Notes under the pieces: model-generated
Database searches by the model: none
The model's input: the letters and a program-made list of their open reading frames with translations, nothing else
Told to the model about the DNA's origin: nothing
Translations under genes and position numbers: made by a program
Shown: positions 1 to 7,674 of the stretch, piece by piece
How the letters are laid out: each line of letters opens with the position of its first letter
How positions within the stretch are numbered: position 1 is the first letter of the stretch
Source: Bacteroidota bacterium
Lineage (GTDB): Bacteria > Bacteroidota > Bacteroidia > Bacteroidales > JAAYUG01
Assembly (NCBI GenBank): GCA_021812865.1
Contig: JAKAMP010000008.1
Span: forward strand, 1 to 14,646
DNA length: 14,646 nt
Direction of reading: 5' to 3'

Positions 1-2
1 AA

Positions 3-185
3 TTCTTCGGGATACCAAATTTAATGAATATGGTTGCTTTCGGCATAAAGGATAAGGATTGCCTGGCGACCTGCCGGAATATGGATGATATATTGCTGAA
101 ATGCCTTAAAATAGCTCAATCGTGTAGAGAACACAACCATTTGATGAATACAGAACGATCTGTTATACCTGACCATTCCAACTGA
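3..185 (+). CDS. Possible 3' end of an unidentified gene (partial)
   Basis: Frame 3 is open from the window edge for 60 codons and ends at TGA 183-185. The readable peptide begins FFGIPNLMNMVAFGIKDKD and ends HLMNTERSVIPDHSN. Its 5' part lies outside the window. The composition is protein-like (mixed charged and hydrophobic residues, an amphipathic stretch around DDILLKCLKIAQSC), but I recognise no family. An open frame of this length can occur by chance, so this is a tentative call. From 186 to 334 I see no further gene or clear signal. Confidence 0.3.
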   Translation, partial: FFGIPNLMNMVAFGIKDKDCLATCRNMDDILLKCLKIAQSCREHNHLMNTERSVIPDHSN

Positions 186-334
186 ACCGTATCAGTCAAT
201 TCGGTTGAATATTCCTGGGAAGCAGAAGAGTTGGCTGCGTTTTGAACGGACGTGGGAAAGCAGAAATACCCTGGTAATGAGAGATTGGCATCAAATTGCC
301 CCCGTACTGCCCTGCTCAGTTCAGAATAAAAAAG

Positions 335-408
335 TGATCGCGACAGGAGTCGAACCTGTGACCCGCAGCTTAGAAGGCTGCTGCTCTATCCAACTGAGCT
401 ACGCGACC
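335..408 (-). tRNA. tRNA-Arg (anticodon TCT)
   Basis: On the minus strand the 74-base sequence folds into a standard cloverleaf. The acceptor arms GGTCGCG and CGCGATC pair over seven positions with one G-T wobble. The D arm starts AGCTCAGTTGG. The anticodon stem GCAGC/GCTGC encloses loop CTTCTAA, placing anticodon TCT at 374-372, which reads AGA (and AGG by wobble). The T arm contains GGTTCGACTCC. The discriminator base is A at 335 and no CCA is encoded, as is common in Bacteroidota. A run of six T follows within three bases of the 3' end and may help terminate transcription. Confidence 0.97.
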
Positions 409-422
409 CTATTTTGCAGACG

Positions 423-452
423 CAAAGGTATAAAAAAAACGCTTTTCACCAA
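423..452 (-). promoter_or_regulatory. Bacteroidota-type promoter of tRNA-Arg
   Basis: On the minus strand TTG (452-450) is followed by 19 bases and then TACCTTTG (430-423), an exact match to the Bacteroidota consensus TTG-N17-23-TAnnTTTG. Transcription would start near 416, a few bases before the mature tRNA 5' end at 408. This leaves only a short leader for RNase P to remove. Confidence 0.8.
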
Positions 453-546
453 GAATGAAAACAGCCTATCCCTGAAAATCTTACTCGCTCATTTTGTGGC
501 AATTCAATAATTTCTTCATTAAATTCACGTAAAAATCATCCCATCG

Positions 547-2247
547 GTGAGCATCTGGAGAGGGAATATAGCGGATCGGTTATTTGGGAGAATCCAGGAT
601 ATTGGAGTTGAAAACCGGTTTATGGCCGCAGGTGCATTCTTTTCGGCCCTTACTACCCTCACAGGCACCATCATCAACCTTCTGATCAACCTGAAATGGT
701 CCGTTAGGCTCACCACGGCGTTCGGTGTACTCATTTATTCCTGCCTATATTATATCCTGAGATTCAGGAAATGGTTCTTATTCAGCAAATGGTTCATCAC
801 GATCTTCTCTTTCTTGTTTATCGATGTGCTTTGGATTCAGAATTATGGCTCTCAGGGACCTATCCTATATGTCCTAATGGTGCTGTATTCCATGCTGCTT
901 TTCATTTTCGACAGCAGGCAACAGTTGGTTATTTCGGTAATTTACATACTTAATATCGCATGCCTGTTTACCCTTGAGTTCACACAACCTTCCTGGCTCG
1001 GTTTTTATCCCGATGAAACTTCCCGGATCATCGATAACTATACAGCCTTTCTGCTCTATATCGTGCTGATTTCCATCCTGATGGTCTCGGTGAAAGAAGG
1101 TTATATCCTGGAAAAGGAACGTGCGGTACAGTCCGACAAACTAAAGTCAGCCTTTCTTGCGAATATGTCCCATGAGATCAGAACTCCCATGAATGCTATT
1201 GTGGGGTTCAGCCAGCTGGCCGAAGCCAGCAGCGATGAATCAAAACGGAACGAATACATTCAGATTGTGCAGAACAACGCCATGTACCTCCTGCAGTTGA
1301 TTGACGATATCATCGATATTTCAAAGATCGAGTCTGGTCAGCTGGATATACACCACACTACATTCTCATTGTCCGATCTTTTCAGGGAAGTGGAGTTGAT
1401 TATTAAGCAACAGCTCATAAAATACGAAAAGCCATATCTGCTGCTGAAAGTTGAAATTCCCGATGAGGGGCTCAGCATTACCTCCGACCGCGTAAGAATC
1501 AAGCAGATTCTCATCAATCTCCTGAACAATGCGGCAAAACATACAGAGCAAGGCGAACTTATGTATGGAGTTAGGTTAAGTAATGGATATTTCGAGTTTT
1601 TTGTGAGTGATACAGGTTCAGGGATCGAGCTTCAGCACCAGGATAAGATATTCGACAGGTTCTACAAGGTGGAACAGCCATATTCTGAAACAATACAGAG
1701 AGGCACAGGCATTGGCCTGTCCATTGTGAAAAACCTTGTTGAACTACTAGGCGGCAAGATATGGTTCAATTCCATACCGGGCAAGGGTACCGATTTTTTC
1801 TTCACCATTCCAAGGGTAAGGGGCAAGGGGTTATCCTATACGGTGAACAATTCCAGGCATGAACTTAGGGGAAGCTGGAGTGGAAAAACCATTCTGATCG
1901 CCGATGATGAATTTCACAGTTACCTTTTCCTCAAGGAGGTACTGTCCAAAACAGGTGCGGAAATCTTATATGCCAGGAACGGAGAGGAAGCCCTGCAGAT
2001 TTGCCGCTCACAATCCGGAATTGACATGGTATTGATGGATATGGAAATGCCTGTGTTGGATGGGAAAGCAGCAACCCGTCAGATCAAATCAATAAATCCG
2101 GCATTGCCGGTAATCGCTCAGACTGCTTATGCTTCCTATGAAGATAAAATGATGGCCCAGGAGGCAGGATGTGATGATTTTATCGCCAAACCTATTCTGG
2201 TAGGAGCCTTGCTTGAAAAAATGGACCATTTTCTCATGAAAGCCTGA
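547..2247 (+). CDS. Membrane-bound hybrid sensor histidine kinase with receiver domain
   Basis: This is a 566-residue two-component kinase. Residues about 28-185 form six predicted membrane helices joined by short loops, with no PAS or large periplasmic sensor domain. A HisKA domain follows with phospho-acceptor H209 in SHEIRTP. The HATPase domain has an N box around N327/N328, a G1 box D355-x-G-x-G and a G2 box GTGIGLS at 386-392. Residues about 448-563 are a receiver with acidic pair D453/D454, phospho-acceptor D498 in LMDMEMP, T526 and K548. It probably autophosphorylates H209 and passes phosphate to its own D498. No response regulator or output gene lies nearby, so it acts on an unlinked partner. 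The start is uncertain: GTG 547 gives a cytoplasmic N-terminal tail but has no Shine-Dalgarno sequence, and ATG 622 would begin directly at helix 1. The signal sensed is unknown. Confidence 0.93.
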   Translation: MSIWRGNIADRLFGRIQDIGVENRFMAAGAFFSALTTLTGTIINLLINLKWSVRLTTAFGVLIYSCLYYILRFRKWFLFSKWFITIFSFLFIDVLWIQNYGSQGPILYVLMVLYSMLLFIFDSRQQLVISVIYILNIACLFTLEFTQPSWLGFYPDETSRIIDNYTAFLLYIVLISILMVSVKEGYILEKERAVQSDKLKSAFLANMSHEIRTPMNAIVGFSQLAEASSDESKRNEYIQIVQNNAMYLLQLIDDIIDISKIESGQLDIHHTTFSLSDLFREVELIIKQQLIKYEKPYLLLKVEIPDEGLSITSDRVRIKQILINLLNNAAKHTEQGELMYGVRLSNGYFEFFVSDTGSGIELQHQDKIFDRFYKVEQPYSETIQRGTGIGLSIVKNLVELLGGKIWFNSIPGKGTDFFFTIPRVRGKGLSYTVNNSRHELRGSWSGKTILIADDEFHSYLFLKEVLSKTGAEILYARNGEEALQICRSQSGIDMVLMDMEMPVLDGKAATRQIKSINPALPVIAQTAYASYEDKMMAQEAGCDDFIAKPILVGALLEKMDHFLMKA

Positions 2248-2311
2248 AGCCATTTTCATCCCCGGCGCACAGGGTTTACCCGGACTATATCAATACTTCC
2301 CTGAATATATT

Positions 2312-2704
2312 TTATGGATGTTCTTCAATATCCCCCAGGTGGAGGTCAAGCGCTCTTACAGAAATGTTGATCTCCCAGGCCGACAGGGCAAGAGAGAGAA
2401 TGAGCAGAATGAGGGCAATGCCGAAGATCATTTCGGCAAATGCCACAGCATGAATATAAATTAGAAACATGCAGAGAACACAGAGCAAAAGACTTGTAAT
2501 TCCTGCAAATTGCATGTGCCTGATCAGGTGCAGCCTTTTCCTCAGGTTATGGATTTGTCCCAGTATCCCGGCATCCTTTTTTTCATTGTAAACCGAATGA
2601 AGGTTTCTTACCAGTTGTGCCAGGGAAAGAAACCGGTTGGTATAGGCCAGCAGAAGTAGCGATATGGCCGAAAACAGCAGGGCAGGGGTAGTAAGTGTCA
2701 GCAT
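2312..2704 (-). CDS. DUF2721-like small membrane protein
   Basis: This 130-residue protein has three predicted membrane helices, at about 5-24, 66-86 and 90-111. A basic, probably cytoplasmic loop (about 40-64, rich in K, R and H) separates the first two. The N-terminal stretch TTPALLFSAISLLLLAYTNRF, continuing into a helix with LAQLVR, matches my memory of the DUF2721 family, for which no function is established. It lies 37 bases downstream of the hydro-lyase gene at 2742-4535 on the same strand, so it may be co-transcribed. It converges on the histidine kinase gene with 64 bases between them, where I see no convincing terminator. ATG at 2704 is the only sensible start. The family assignment is from memory of its pattern. 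Confidence 0.75.
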   Translation of the reverse strand: MLTLTTPALLFSAISLLLLAYTNRFLSLAQLVRNLHSVYNEKKDAGILGQIHNLRKRLHLIRHMQFAGITSLLLCVLCMFLIYIHAVAFAEMIFGIALILLILSLALSAWEINISVRALDLHLGDIEEHP

Positions 2705-2741
2705 GGTTCTTGTTTTTATTTATCCCGGAATGGTACATTTG

Positions 2742-4535
2742 TTAGGAAGAGCTTTTCATAAAGTTCACAAGTCCTTTTTTTGCGATAATCTGCATAAGTT
2801 GTTCCGGCAGAGGTTCAAATGAAAATATTTTTCCATCCAGACCGATCTGTCCTTTCTGCTCATCCAGGGTCATGGTATTGCCAGGCTTATAGCGCTCAAC
2901 CACCTCTTTTTTCACGATCAGCAGTAGTCCCTGGTTGATGCATGAACGGTAGAATATCCGGTTGACCGATTTTACTATGATGGCCCTTATGCCCGCCTCC
3001 GAAAGTCCTACGGCAGGATGCTCGCGCGAACTGCCACACCCGAAGTTATCACCGGCAATCATGATATCCCCGTGCTGGACATTTTCTGCAAACGATTCAT
3101 CAAAACCTTTGAAAAGGTGCGGCAGGATGGCCTTCGAATCTGAACTCAGGATATTGTAGGTAAGGTTACCTGCGAACATCTGGTCGGTATTCAGGTTATT
3201 GATATCCGCGTAATTCCAGACCTCATTGATCCTTCTGTTCTCTCCTGCCGGAATCGTAGTATTTGAGGCAGGTTTGATGGTGTAAGGGAAAGATTCATGG
3301 TATCCTTTGCCCCTGGGATCGGTAATGATTCCATGCACAGCCGACCAGGCAACGGTTGCAGGGGAAGCCAGGTAAATAGAAGCCTTTGGATTCCCCATTC
3401 TGCCGAGAAAATTCCGGTTCGCCGTAGAGATCACATTTGAACCATCGGCAGGAATGCCCTGTCCGCTTCCAAGGCATGGACCGCAGGACGATGAAAGCAC
3501 ATTCGCTCCGGCTTTCAGGAAGACCGGGATGAGTCCTTCTTCTATAGCTTGGAGGAAGATTTTGCGGGACGCAGGAATGATGCTGAGTTGGAATCCTTCA
3601 TGAATGGTTTTTCCGTCAAGAATGGATGCAGCCACCCTGAGGTCTTCCATGCGCCCGTTGGTGCATGTTCCGATTACGCCTTCATGAACCACCGTTCCTT
3701 CCACATCGTGAACGGATTTGATGTTCTCCACGCTATGGGGAGCAGCCACTACCGGGAAAACATCTTCCAGGTTGATGTGATATTCGCAGGCATATTTTGC
3801 TCCGGGATCAGCCCATACTCCATTGATTGAGCTTTCTCCAAGGTACGACGAAAGAATTTCATCGGCCGGGAATACGACATTCTTTGCGCCCATTTCGGAG
3901 GCCAGGTTGGCTATTGTCAGCCTATCGGCCATGGACAACGATTTTACCCCGTCACCATGGTATTCAATGGACATATAATTGGCGCCTTCCGACCCGATCC
4001 TTCCGATGATCCAAAGCGAAAGGTCCTTTGCATAAACGCCTTTACGCAGACGGCCATGCAGGGTGATCTTAATAGATTCAGGCACCAGGAACCATGTAGT
4101 ACCTTTCTTCCAGATTCCTGCAGCTTCGGTACGGTCAATGCCTGCTGCCAGCGCATTGCAGGCCCCAGCAGTACAGGTATGGCTGTCGCTTCCCACAATG
4201 ATCATCCCAGGCCGCGCATGCCACGAAACAATTTCATGACATATGCCTTTTCCGGAATCATAAAATTTTTCCACCCCCTGTTCCCTGACGGTATCACGAA
4301 TATACTGGTAATCGGTAGCAAGCTTGGCATTCGTAGGAGGAGCATTATGATCCAGCACAACCAGTAACTGTTCAGGATGGGCTACTTTGCTTCCTCCCAT
4401 TTTCTCGAAAGTTTTTCTTATGCTTGCGGTATTGTCATGGGTGAGCAACAGGTCGGGCTTCCTGAAAACAATGCTTCCGGCTGGCGCTCCTAATATTTTT
4501 TCGGCAAACGTTCTTGATTCCATAAAACGTGACAT
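2742..4535 (-). CDS. Aconitase-family hydro-lyase, fused large and small domains (3-isopropylmalate dehydratase/homoaconitase-like)
   Basis: This 597-residue chain joins a LeuC-like catalytic part (about 1-420) to a LeuD-like swivel domain (about 438-597). These are two separate subunits in most bacteria. The [4Fe-4S] ligands are C291 in GTCTNGR plus C351 and C354 in SSSCGPCLG. D62-H63 in LDHN, D117-S-H119 in GSDSHT and the swivel motif NFGCGSSREH (498-506) are intact, so it should be active. Enzymes of this family interconvert 2- and 3-hydroxy acids through an unsaturated intermediate. The swivel-domain substrate loop, where homoaconitases and isopropylmalate isomerases typically carry YLxx, here reads AGNLTYN (455-461), so I cannot assign the substrate. 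A good AGGAG supports the start at 4535. It lies downstream of asnA, separated by a repeat-bearing gap. 3-Isopropylmalate, citramalate, homocitrate or another hydroxy-diacid are all possible substrates. Confidence 0.88.
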   Translation of the reverse strand: MSRFMESRTFAEKILGAPAGSIVFRKPDLLLTHDNTASIRKTFEKMGGSKVAHPEQLLVVLDHNAPPTNAKLATDYQYIRDTVREQGVEKFYDSGKGICHEIVSWHARPGMIIVGSDSHTCTAGACNALAAGIDRTEAAGIWKKGTTWFLVPESIKITLHGRLRKGVYAKDLSLWIIGRIGSEGANYMSIEYHGDGVKSLSMADRLTIANLASEMGAKNVVFPADEILSSYLGESSINGVWADPGAKYACEYHINLEDVFPVVAAPHSVENIKSVHDVEGTVVHEGVIGTCTNGRMEDLRVAASILDGKTIHEGFQLSIIPASRKIFLQAIEEGLIPVFLKAGANVLSSSCGPCLGSGQGIPADGSNVISTANRNFLGRMGNPKASIYLASPATVAWSAVHGIITDPRGKGYHESFPYTIKPASNTTIPAGENRRINEVWNYADINNLNTDQMFAGNLTYNILSSDSKAILPHLFKGFDESFAENVQHGDIMIAGDNFGCGSSREHPAVGLSEAGIRAIIVKSVNRIFYRSCINQGLLLIVKKEVVERYKPGNTMTLDEQKGQIGLDGKIFSFEPLPEQLMQIIAKKGLVNFMKSSS

Positions 4536-4541
4536 TTTTTA

Positions 4542-4546
4542 CTCCT
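4542..4546 (-). promoter_or_regulatory. Strong Shine-Dalgarno sequence of the 2742-4535 gene
   Basis: Minus strand AGGAG stands six bases before ATG 4535. Most genes in this window, like Bacteroidota genes in general, have no recognisable Shine-Dalgarno sequence. This site therefore fixes the start and suggests efficient independent translation. Confidence 0.7.
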
Positions 4547-4594
4547 AAAATAAATCCATTTCAGGAATGAAAACATGAAACATCCTATTTTATT

Positions 4595-4615
4595 AAACAT
4601 CTGGTTAAGATGTTT
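4595..4615. repeat. Perfect 8-bp inverted repeat in the asnA/hydro-lyase gap
   Basis: AAACATCT (4595-4602) and AGATGTTT (4608-4615) are exact reverse complements around the 5-base loop GGTTA. In the minus-strand transcript the hairpin would lie about 60 bases upstream of the hydro-lyase start codon. It is not followed by a T run on that strand, so it is a poor intrinsic terminator. It could be an operator or an RNA processing or stability element. Confidence 0.6.
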
Positions 4616-4622
4616 TACAGGA

Positions 4623-4679
4623 ATGAAAAAATGGATGAAAAAATGGATGAAAAAATGGATGAAAAAATGGATGAAAAAA
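4623..4679. repeat. 12-bp tandem repeat, about 4.75 identical copies
   Basis: The unit GAAAAAATGGAT occurs four times without a mismatch at 4625-4672 and continues as GAAAAAA to 4679. The last two bases of a further copy precede it at 4623. On the minus strand the array starts two bases after the asnA stop codon, so the asnA transcript would carry five U6 tracts at 12-base spacing. The identity of the copies suggests recent expansion by slipped-strand replication. The plus-strand frame running through it (repeated MKKW) has no other coding signal. Confidence 0.97.
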
Positions 4680-4681
4680 GC

Positions 4682-5713
4682 TTACATCAGCATGATGTTG
4701 GCATTCCGGCATTCTTCCAACATGTCCGGAGGCCATATACTTGCCTGCACTTCCCCGATATGCGCCTTGCGAAGGAAATACATGCAAATCCGCGATTGTC
4801 CTATTCCTCCGCCAATGGAGAGCGGGAAATCGCCATGAAGTAAACGATTGTGCCAGTACAGGTTTTTCCTTTCTTCAAATCCCGTGAGCTTCAATTGCCT
4901 GAGCAGGGCTTCCTCATCCACCCTGATTCCCATGGAAGATATTTCGAAGGAGTCTTTCAGCGTAGGATTCCAGATTATGATATCCCCGTTCAGTCCTGCA
5001 TATCCTTTTGCGGAGGTGGTACTCCAGTCATCATAATCAGGCGCTCTTCCGTCATGTTTTTCTCCGTTCGATAGTTTTCCGCCAATTCCCATGATGAATA
5101 CGGCGCCGTATTTTTCGGCAATTTTGTATTCCCGCTCCCTTGGAGGCAGGGCAGGGTACATATCCAGGATTTCTTCAGCGTGAAAGAAGGTTATTTCTTC
5201 GGGCAGGTGCGGGGTAATCTCCGGGTAGTTTTCATATACAACAAATTCCGTACGCTTCAGAGAGGAGTATATCCTCCGCACTATGTCTTTCAGAAACTCC
5301 ACATTGCGGTCCTGCCGGGAAATTACTCTTTCCCAATCCCACTGGTCAACATAGATGGAATGTATACTGTCCAGATCCTCGTCAGGCCGGAGTGCATTCA
5401 TATCGGTATATATTCCATAACCTTCTTCGATTCGGTAATCCGCCAGTGCCATACGTTTCCACTTGGCAAGCGATTGCACCACTTCAGCCTGCCTGTCATC
5501 CAGCGATTTGATTGGAAAGGCTACAGGACGTTCCACTCCGTTCAGATCGTCGTTGATGCCAGTAACTTTCATTACAATGATGGGGGCCGTAACCCTTCGT
5601 AGCCTAAGCTCTGAGGCCAGGCCCATTTCAAAAAAATCCTTAACCAGCTTAATGGCTTTTTCGGTCTGCTTCAGGTCTAGAATCGAATGGTACCCTTTTG
5701 GAAGATGCAGCAT
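4682..5713 (-). CDS. asnA: Aspartate-ammonia ligase (asparagine synthetase A)
   Basis: AsnA makes asparagine from aspartate, ammonia and ATP, releasing AMP and pyrophosphate. It is a soluble homodimer with a class II aminoacyl-tRNA-synthetase fold. The 343-residue product is close to the usual length of about 330. Readable family landmarks are the N-terminal GYHSILDLKQTEKAI, KWKRMAL (85-91), the MNALRPDEDLD segment (105-115), GRAPDYDDW (222-230) and, near the C-terminus, LLHGDFPLSIGGGIGQSR (291-308), which contains the class II motif-3 arginine. The protein appears complete, starting at ATG 5713 and ending at TAA 4682. It lies between two fused hydro-lyase genes on the same strand, 124 bases after one and 146 before the other. 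Those gaps are long enough for separate control, but I found no consensus promoter directly before asnA. Confidence 0.96.
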   Translation of the reverse strand: MLHLPKGYHSILDLKQTEKAIKLVKDFFEMGLASELRLRRVTAPIIVMKVTGINDDLNGVERPVAFPIKSLDDRQAEVVQSLAKWKRMALADYRIEEGYGIYTDMNALRPDEDLDSIHSIYVDQWDWERVISRQDRNVEFLKDIVRRIYSSLKRTEFVVYENYPEITPHLPEEITFFHAEEILDMYPALPPREREYKIAEKYGAVFIMGIGGKLSNGEKHDGRAPDYDDWSTTSAKGYAGLNGDIIIWNPTLKDSFEISSMGIRVDEEALLRQLKLTGFEERKNLYWHNRLLHGDFPLSIGGGIGQSRICMYFLRKAHIGEVQASIWPPDMLEECRNANIMLM

Positions 5714-5837
5714 GATTGGTGGTATTGGTTATTTTGCCTGTGATAAAGATATGAAAGATGCAACCGCATACATGCGATCCATCCTTTTATCTCATTTACG
5801 ACCATTAAATTACAAAAAAAACCGGAATGAAAAGCAA

Positions 5838-7649
5838 TTAGAAAACTCCACCGTTCTGGTATATTTCCATTTGTACCTCTGCAAATCCCTTTCCTTTAAG
5901 TGATTTTCCCTTTGTTTGGTTGGTGATGAGGCCGGTTTTGAAATCAACCCTGAGCATATCGCCATCTTCCAGGGCAAGAGTATCCAGTCCTTCTGCCGCA
6001 ATGATCGGAAGGGCAGCATTGATGGCGTTGCGTTCGTAAATGGCGCCGAAGGATCCTGCGATGATGCAACCGGTTTTCAAATTGAGGAAGCAGTCAACCG
6101 CCTGCTGCCTGGAACTACCTGCGCCGAAGTTTTTCCCCGTAACGAGGATGTCTCCAGGTTTGGTTTTCTTTGAAAAATCCTCATGTCCCTTCAGGTTATC
6201 CAATGCATATTGACCCATCTGGGCTGGGTCGGTTATGGTGAGGTAACGGTTATGAAAGATCATGTCGGTATCGATGTTATCCACCGGGATAACCCAAGCC
6301 CTCCCTTCTGCGAATTCAGGCCTGAGCTGTTTGTTGACCGGGGCAGCAGTAGTTTCTTTTTTTGCAGCGTATTTTCCCGTGGGTTTAAATACAGCTGCTT
6401 CTAAGGGGATTTCCCCCGCTATAGTGATGTAACCTGCTACTGCCGAAGCAGCGACCACGGCAGGTGAGGCAAGATATACTTCTCCTTTGCCCTGTTTGCC
6501 TGCAAAATTGCGGTTACCGGTGCTGATAGTCACTTCGTCGGGCCCATTCTGTCCAACCTGTCCGGCAGCACAGCCTGCACAACCGGGATTGGACACCAGG
6601 GCGCCGGCTTCCCTGAAAATCTCAAGCAGGCCTTCTTCCAGGCAGGCATCCCAAACCATCGCTGTGGCAGGGACAATTTTCAGAACTACACCGGGTGCCA
6701 CTTTCCTGTTCTTCAGAATAGCCGCAGCTTCCCGCAAATCTTCCATCCGTCCGTTGGTACAGCTTCCAATAAAGGCCGAATCGATTTTCTTATGCTGCAC
6801 CTCGGCAATGGTGGCTGTATCTTCGGGGTTACCAGGCTTTGAAACCCTGGGGACAAATACACTACAATCAAGGTCAATGTTTCTGGCAAACACGGCATCC
6901 GGATCGGCGATATACTGCTTTGCTACTTTCCCGGAAAGACTTAGGTAATGCTCCATCAATTCAGGCAGCGGATCGAAAAGGATGATTATAGCGCCCATTT
7001 CAGTGGCCATGGAAGAAATTGTGATCCTTTGCTCAAGGGACAGGCTTTTACTCACTTCCCCTTTCATTTCAATGGCATAACCCAGCAGATTATTCGCCCC
7101 AAAAAGATGCAACAGGTTAATCACGATGTCTTTGGCCGACAGCCCGGGATTTAACCTGCCATTCAGGCTGATTTTGACCGTTGGCGGAACCTTGAACCAG
7201 AGCTTGCCTTTGGCCATGGCAAGGGCAATGTCCATATCGCCCATACCCTGGCCGAATGCGCCAATGGCTCCCAGGATATTGGCATGGGAGTCGGTCGATA
7301 CGGCCGTCATGCCAGGCCCTACCAATCCCTTTTCGATCATCAGGTGGGTTCCGATACCGGCATCAATATCAAATACAGTAATACCGTTATCTCTGGCAAA
7401 CAGACGGCAGGCATGCTGGTTCGCGGCATATTTCTGGTCGGAACCGGTAGGATTACAGTCAAAAGTGAAATATGTTCTGGAAGGATCGTCAATGCCCAGT
7501 CTATGATCGGTGATGTTTTTCACCACATTAGCGCCGCCGAAATCACGCGCTGCCCTTACGTCAATTTCCACATCAATGATGTCACCGGGACGTACCACGG
7601 CATGTTTAGAATGCCCTGCCAGTATCTTTTCAATTACCGTCATTCCCAT
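5838..7649 (-). CDS. Divergent aconitase-family hydro-lyase, fused large and small domains
   Basis: This 603-residue chain joins a LeuC-like part (about 1-425), a linker rich in K, T and A (about 426-447) and a LeuD-like swivel domain (about 450-603). The iron-sulfur ligands are present: C297 in GSCTNGR, and C357 and C360 in NPGCAGC. The swivel loop RYLTIT (468-473) has the YLxx form of homoaconitase/isopropylmalate isomerase small subunits, and the serine motif GSSR is at 511-514. Three usual signatures differ. FDCN (63-66) replaces the D-H-N motif, DSHAN (120-124) replaces DSHT, and RQQ (514-516) replaces RE. The first and third changes touch positions near the aconitase active site, so the substrate or mechanism may differ. 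It shares architecture with the 2742-4535 gene but is well diverged. ATG 7649 and ATG 7643 are both possible starts. A TAnnTTTG box lies upstream. Candidate substrates include citrate, 3-isopropylmalate, citramalate and dimethylmalate; I do not choose among them. Confidence 0.87.
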   Translation of the reverse strand: MGMTVIEKILAGHSKHAVVRPGDIIDVEIDVRAARDFGGANVVKNITDHRLGIDDPSRTYFTFDCNPTGSDQKYAANQHACRLFARDNGITVFDIDAGIGTHLMIEKGLVGPGMTAVSTDSHANILGAIGAFGQGMGDMDIALAMAKGKLWFKVPPTVKISLNGRLNPGLSAKDIVINLLHLFGANNLLGYAIEMKGEVSKSLSLEQRITISSMATEMGAIIILFDPLPELMEHYLSLSGKVAKQYIADPDAVFARNIDLDCSVFVPRVSKPGNPEDTATIAEVQHKKIDSAFIGSCTNGRMEDLREAAAILKNRKVAPGVVLKIVPATAMVWDACLEEGLLEIFREAGALVSNPGCAGCAAGQVGQNGPDEVTISTGNRNFAGKQGKGEVYLASPAVVAASAVAGYITIAGEIPLEAAVFKPTGKYAAKKETTAAPVNKQLRPEFAEGRAWVIPVDNIDTDMIFHNRYLTITDPAQMGQYALDNLKGHEDFSKKTKPGDILVTGKNFGAGSSRQQAVDCFLNLKTGCIIAGSFGAIYERNAINAALPIIAAEGLDTLALEDGDMLRVDFKTGLITNQTKGKSLKGKGFAEVQMEIYQNGGVF

Positions 7650-7674
7650 AGGTCGCTTTATTGAGGTATATCTT

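Noticed and set aside
205..510. 101-codon plus-strand open frame across the tRNA region
   Set aside because: It runs antisense through tRNA-Arg and its promoter and has no recognisable protein pattern.
493..515. TTTG and TAATTTCT as a promoter for the histidine kinase
   Set aside because: The -7 box has two mismatches and the spacing is only 11 bases, outside the 17-23 range.
2248..2311. Possible bidirectional terminator between the kinase and DUF2721 genes
   Set aside because: Only a 4-bp GGGT/ACCC stem with a 2-base loop is present and there is no T run.
4575..4838. Plus-strand frame encoding a repeated MKKW peptide
   Set aside because: The repeats are translated tandem DNA, and the frame continues antisense through the 3' end of asnA with no start signal or family resemblance.
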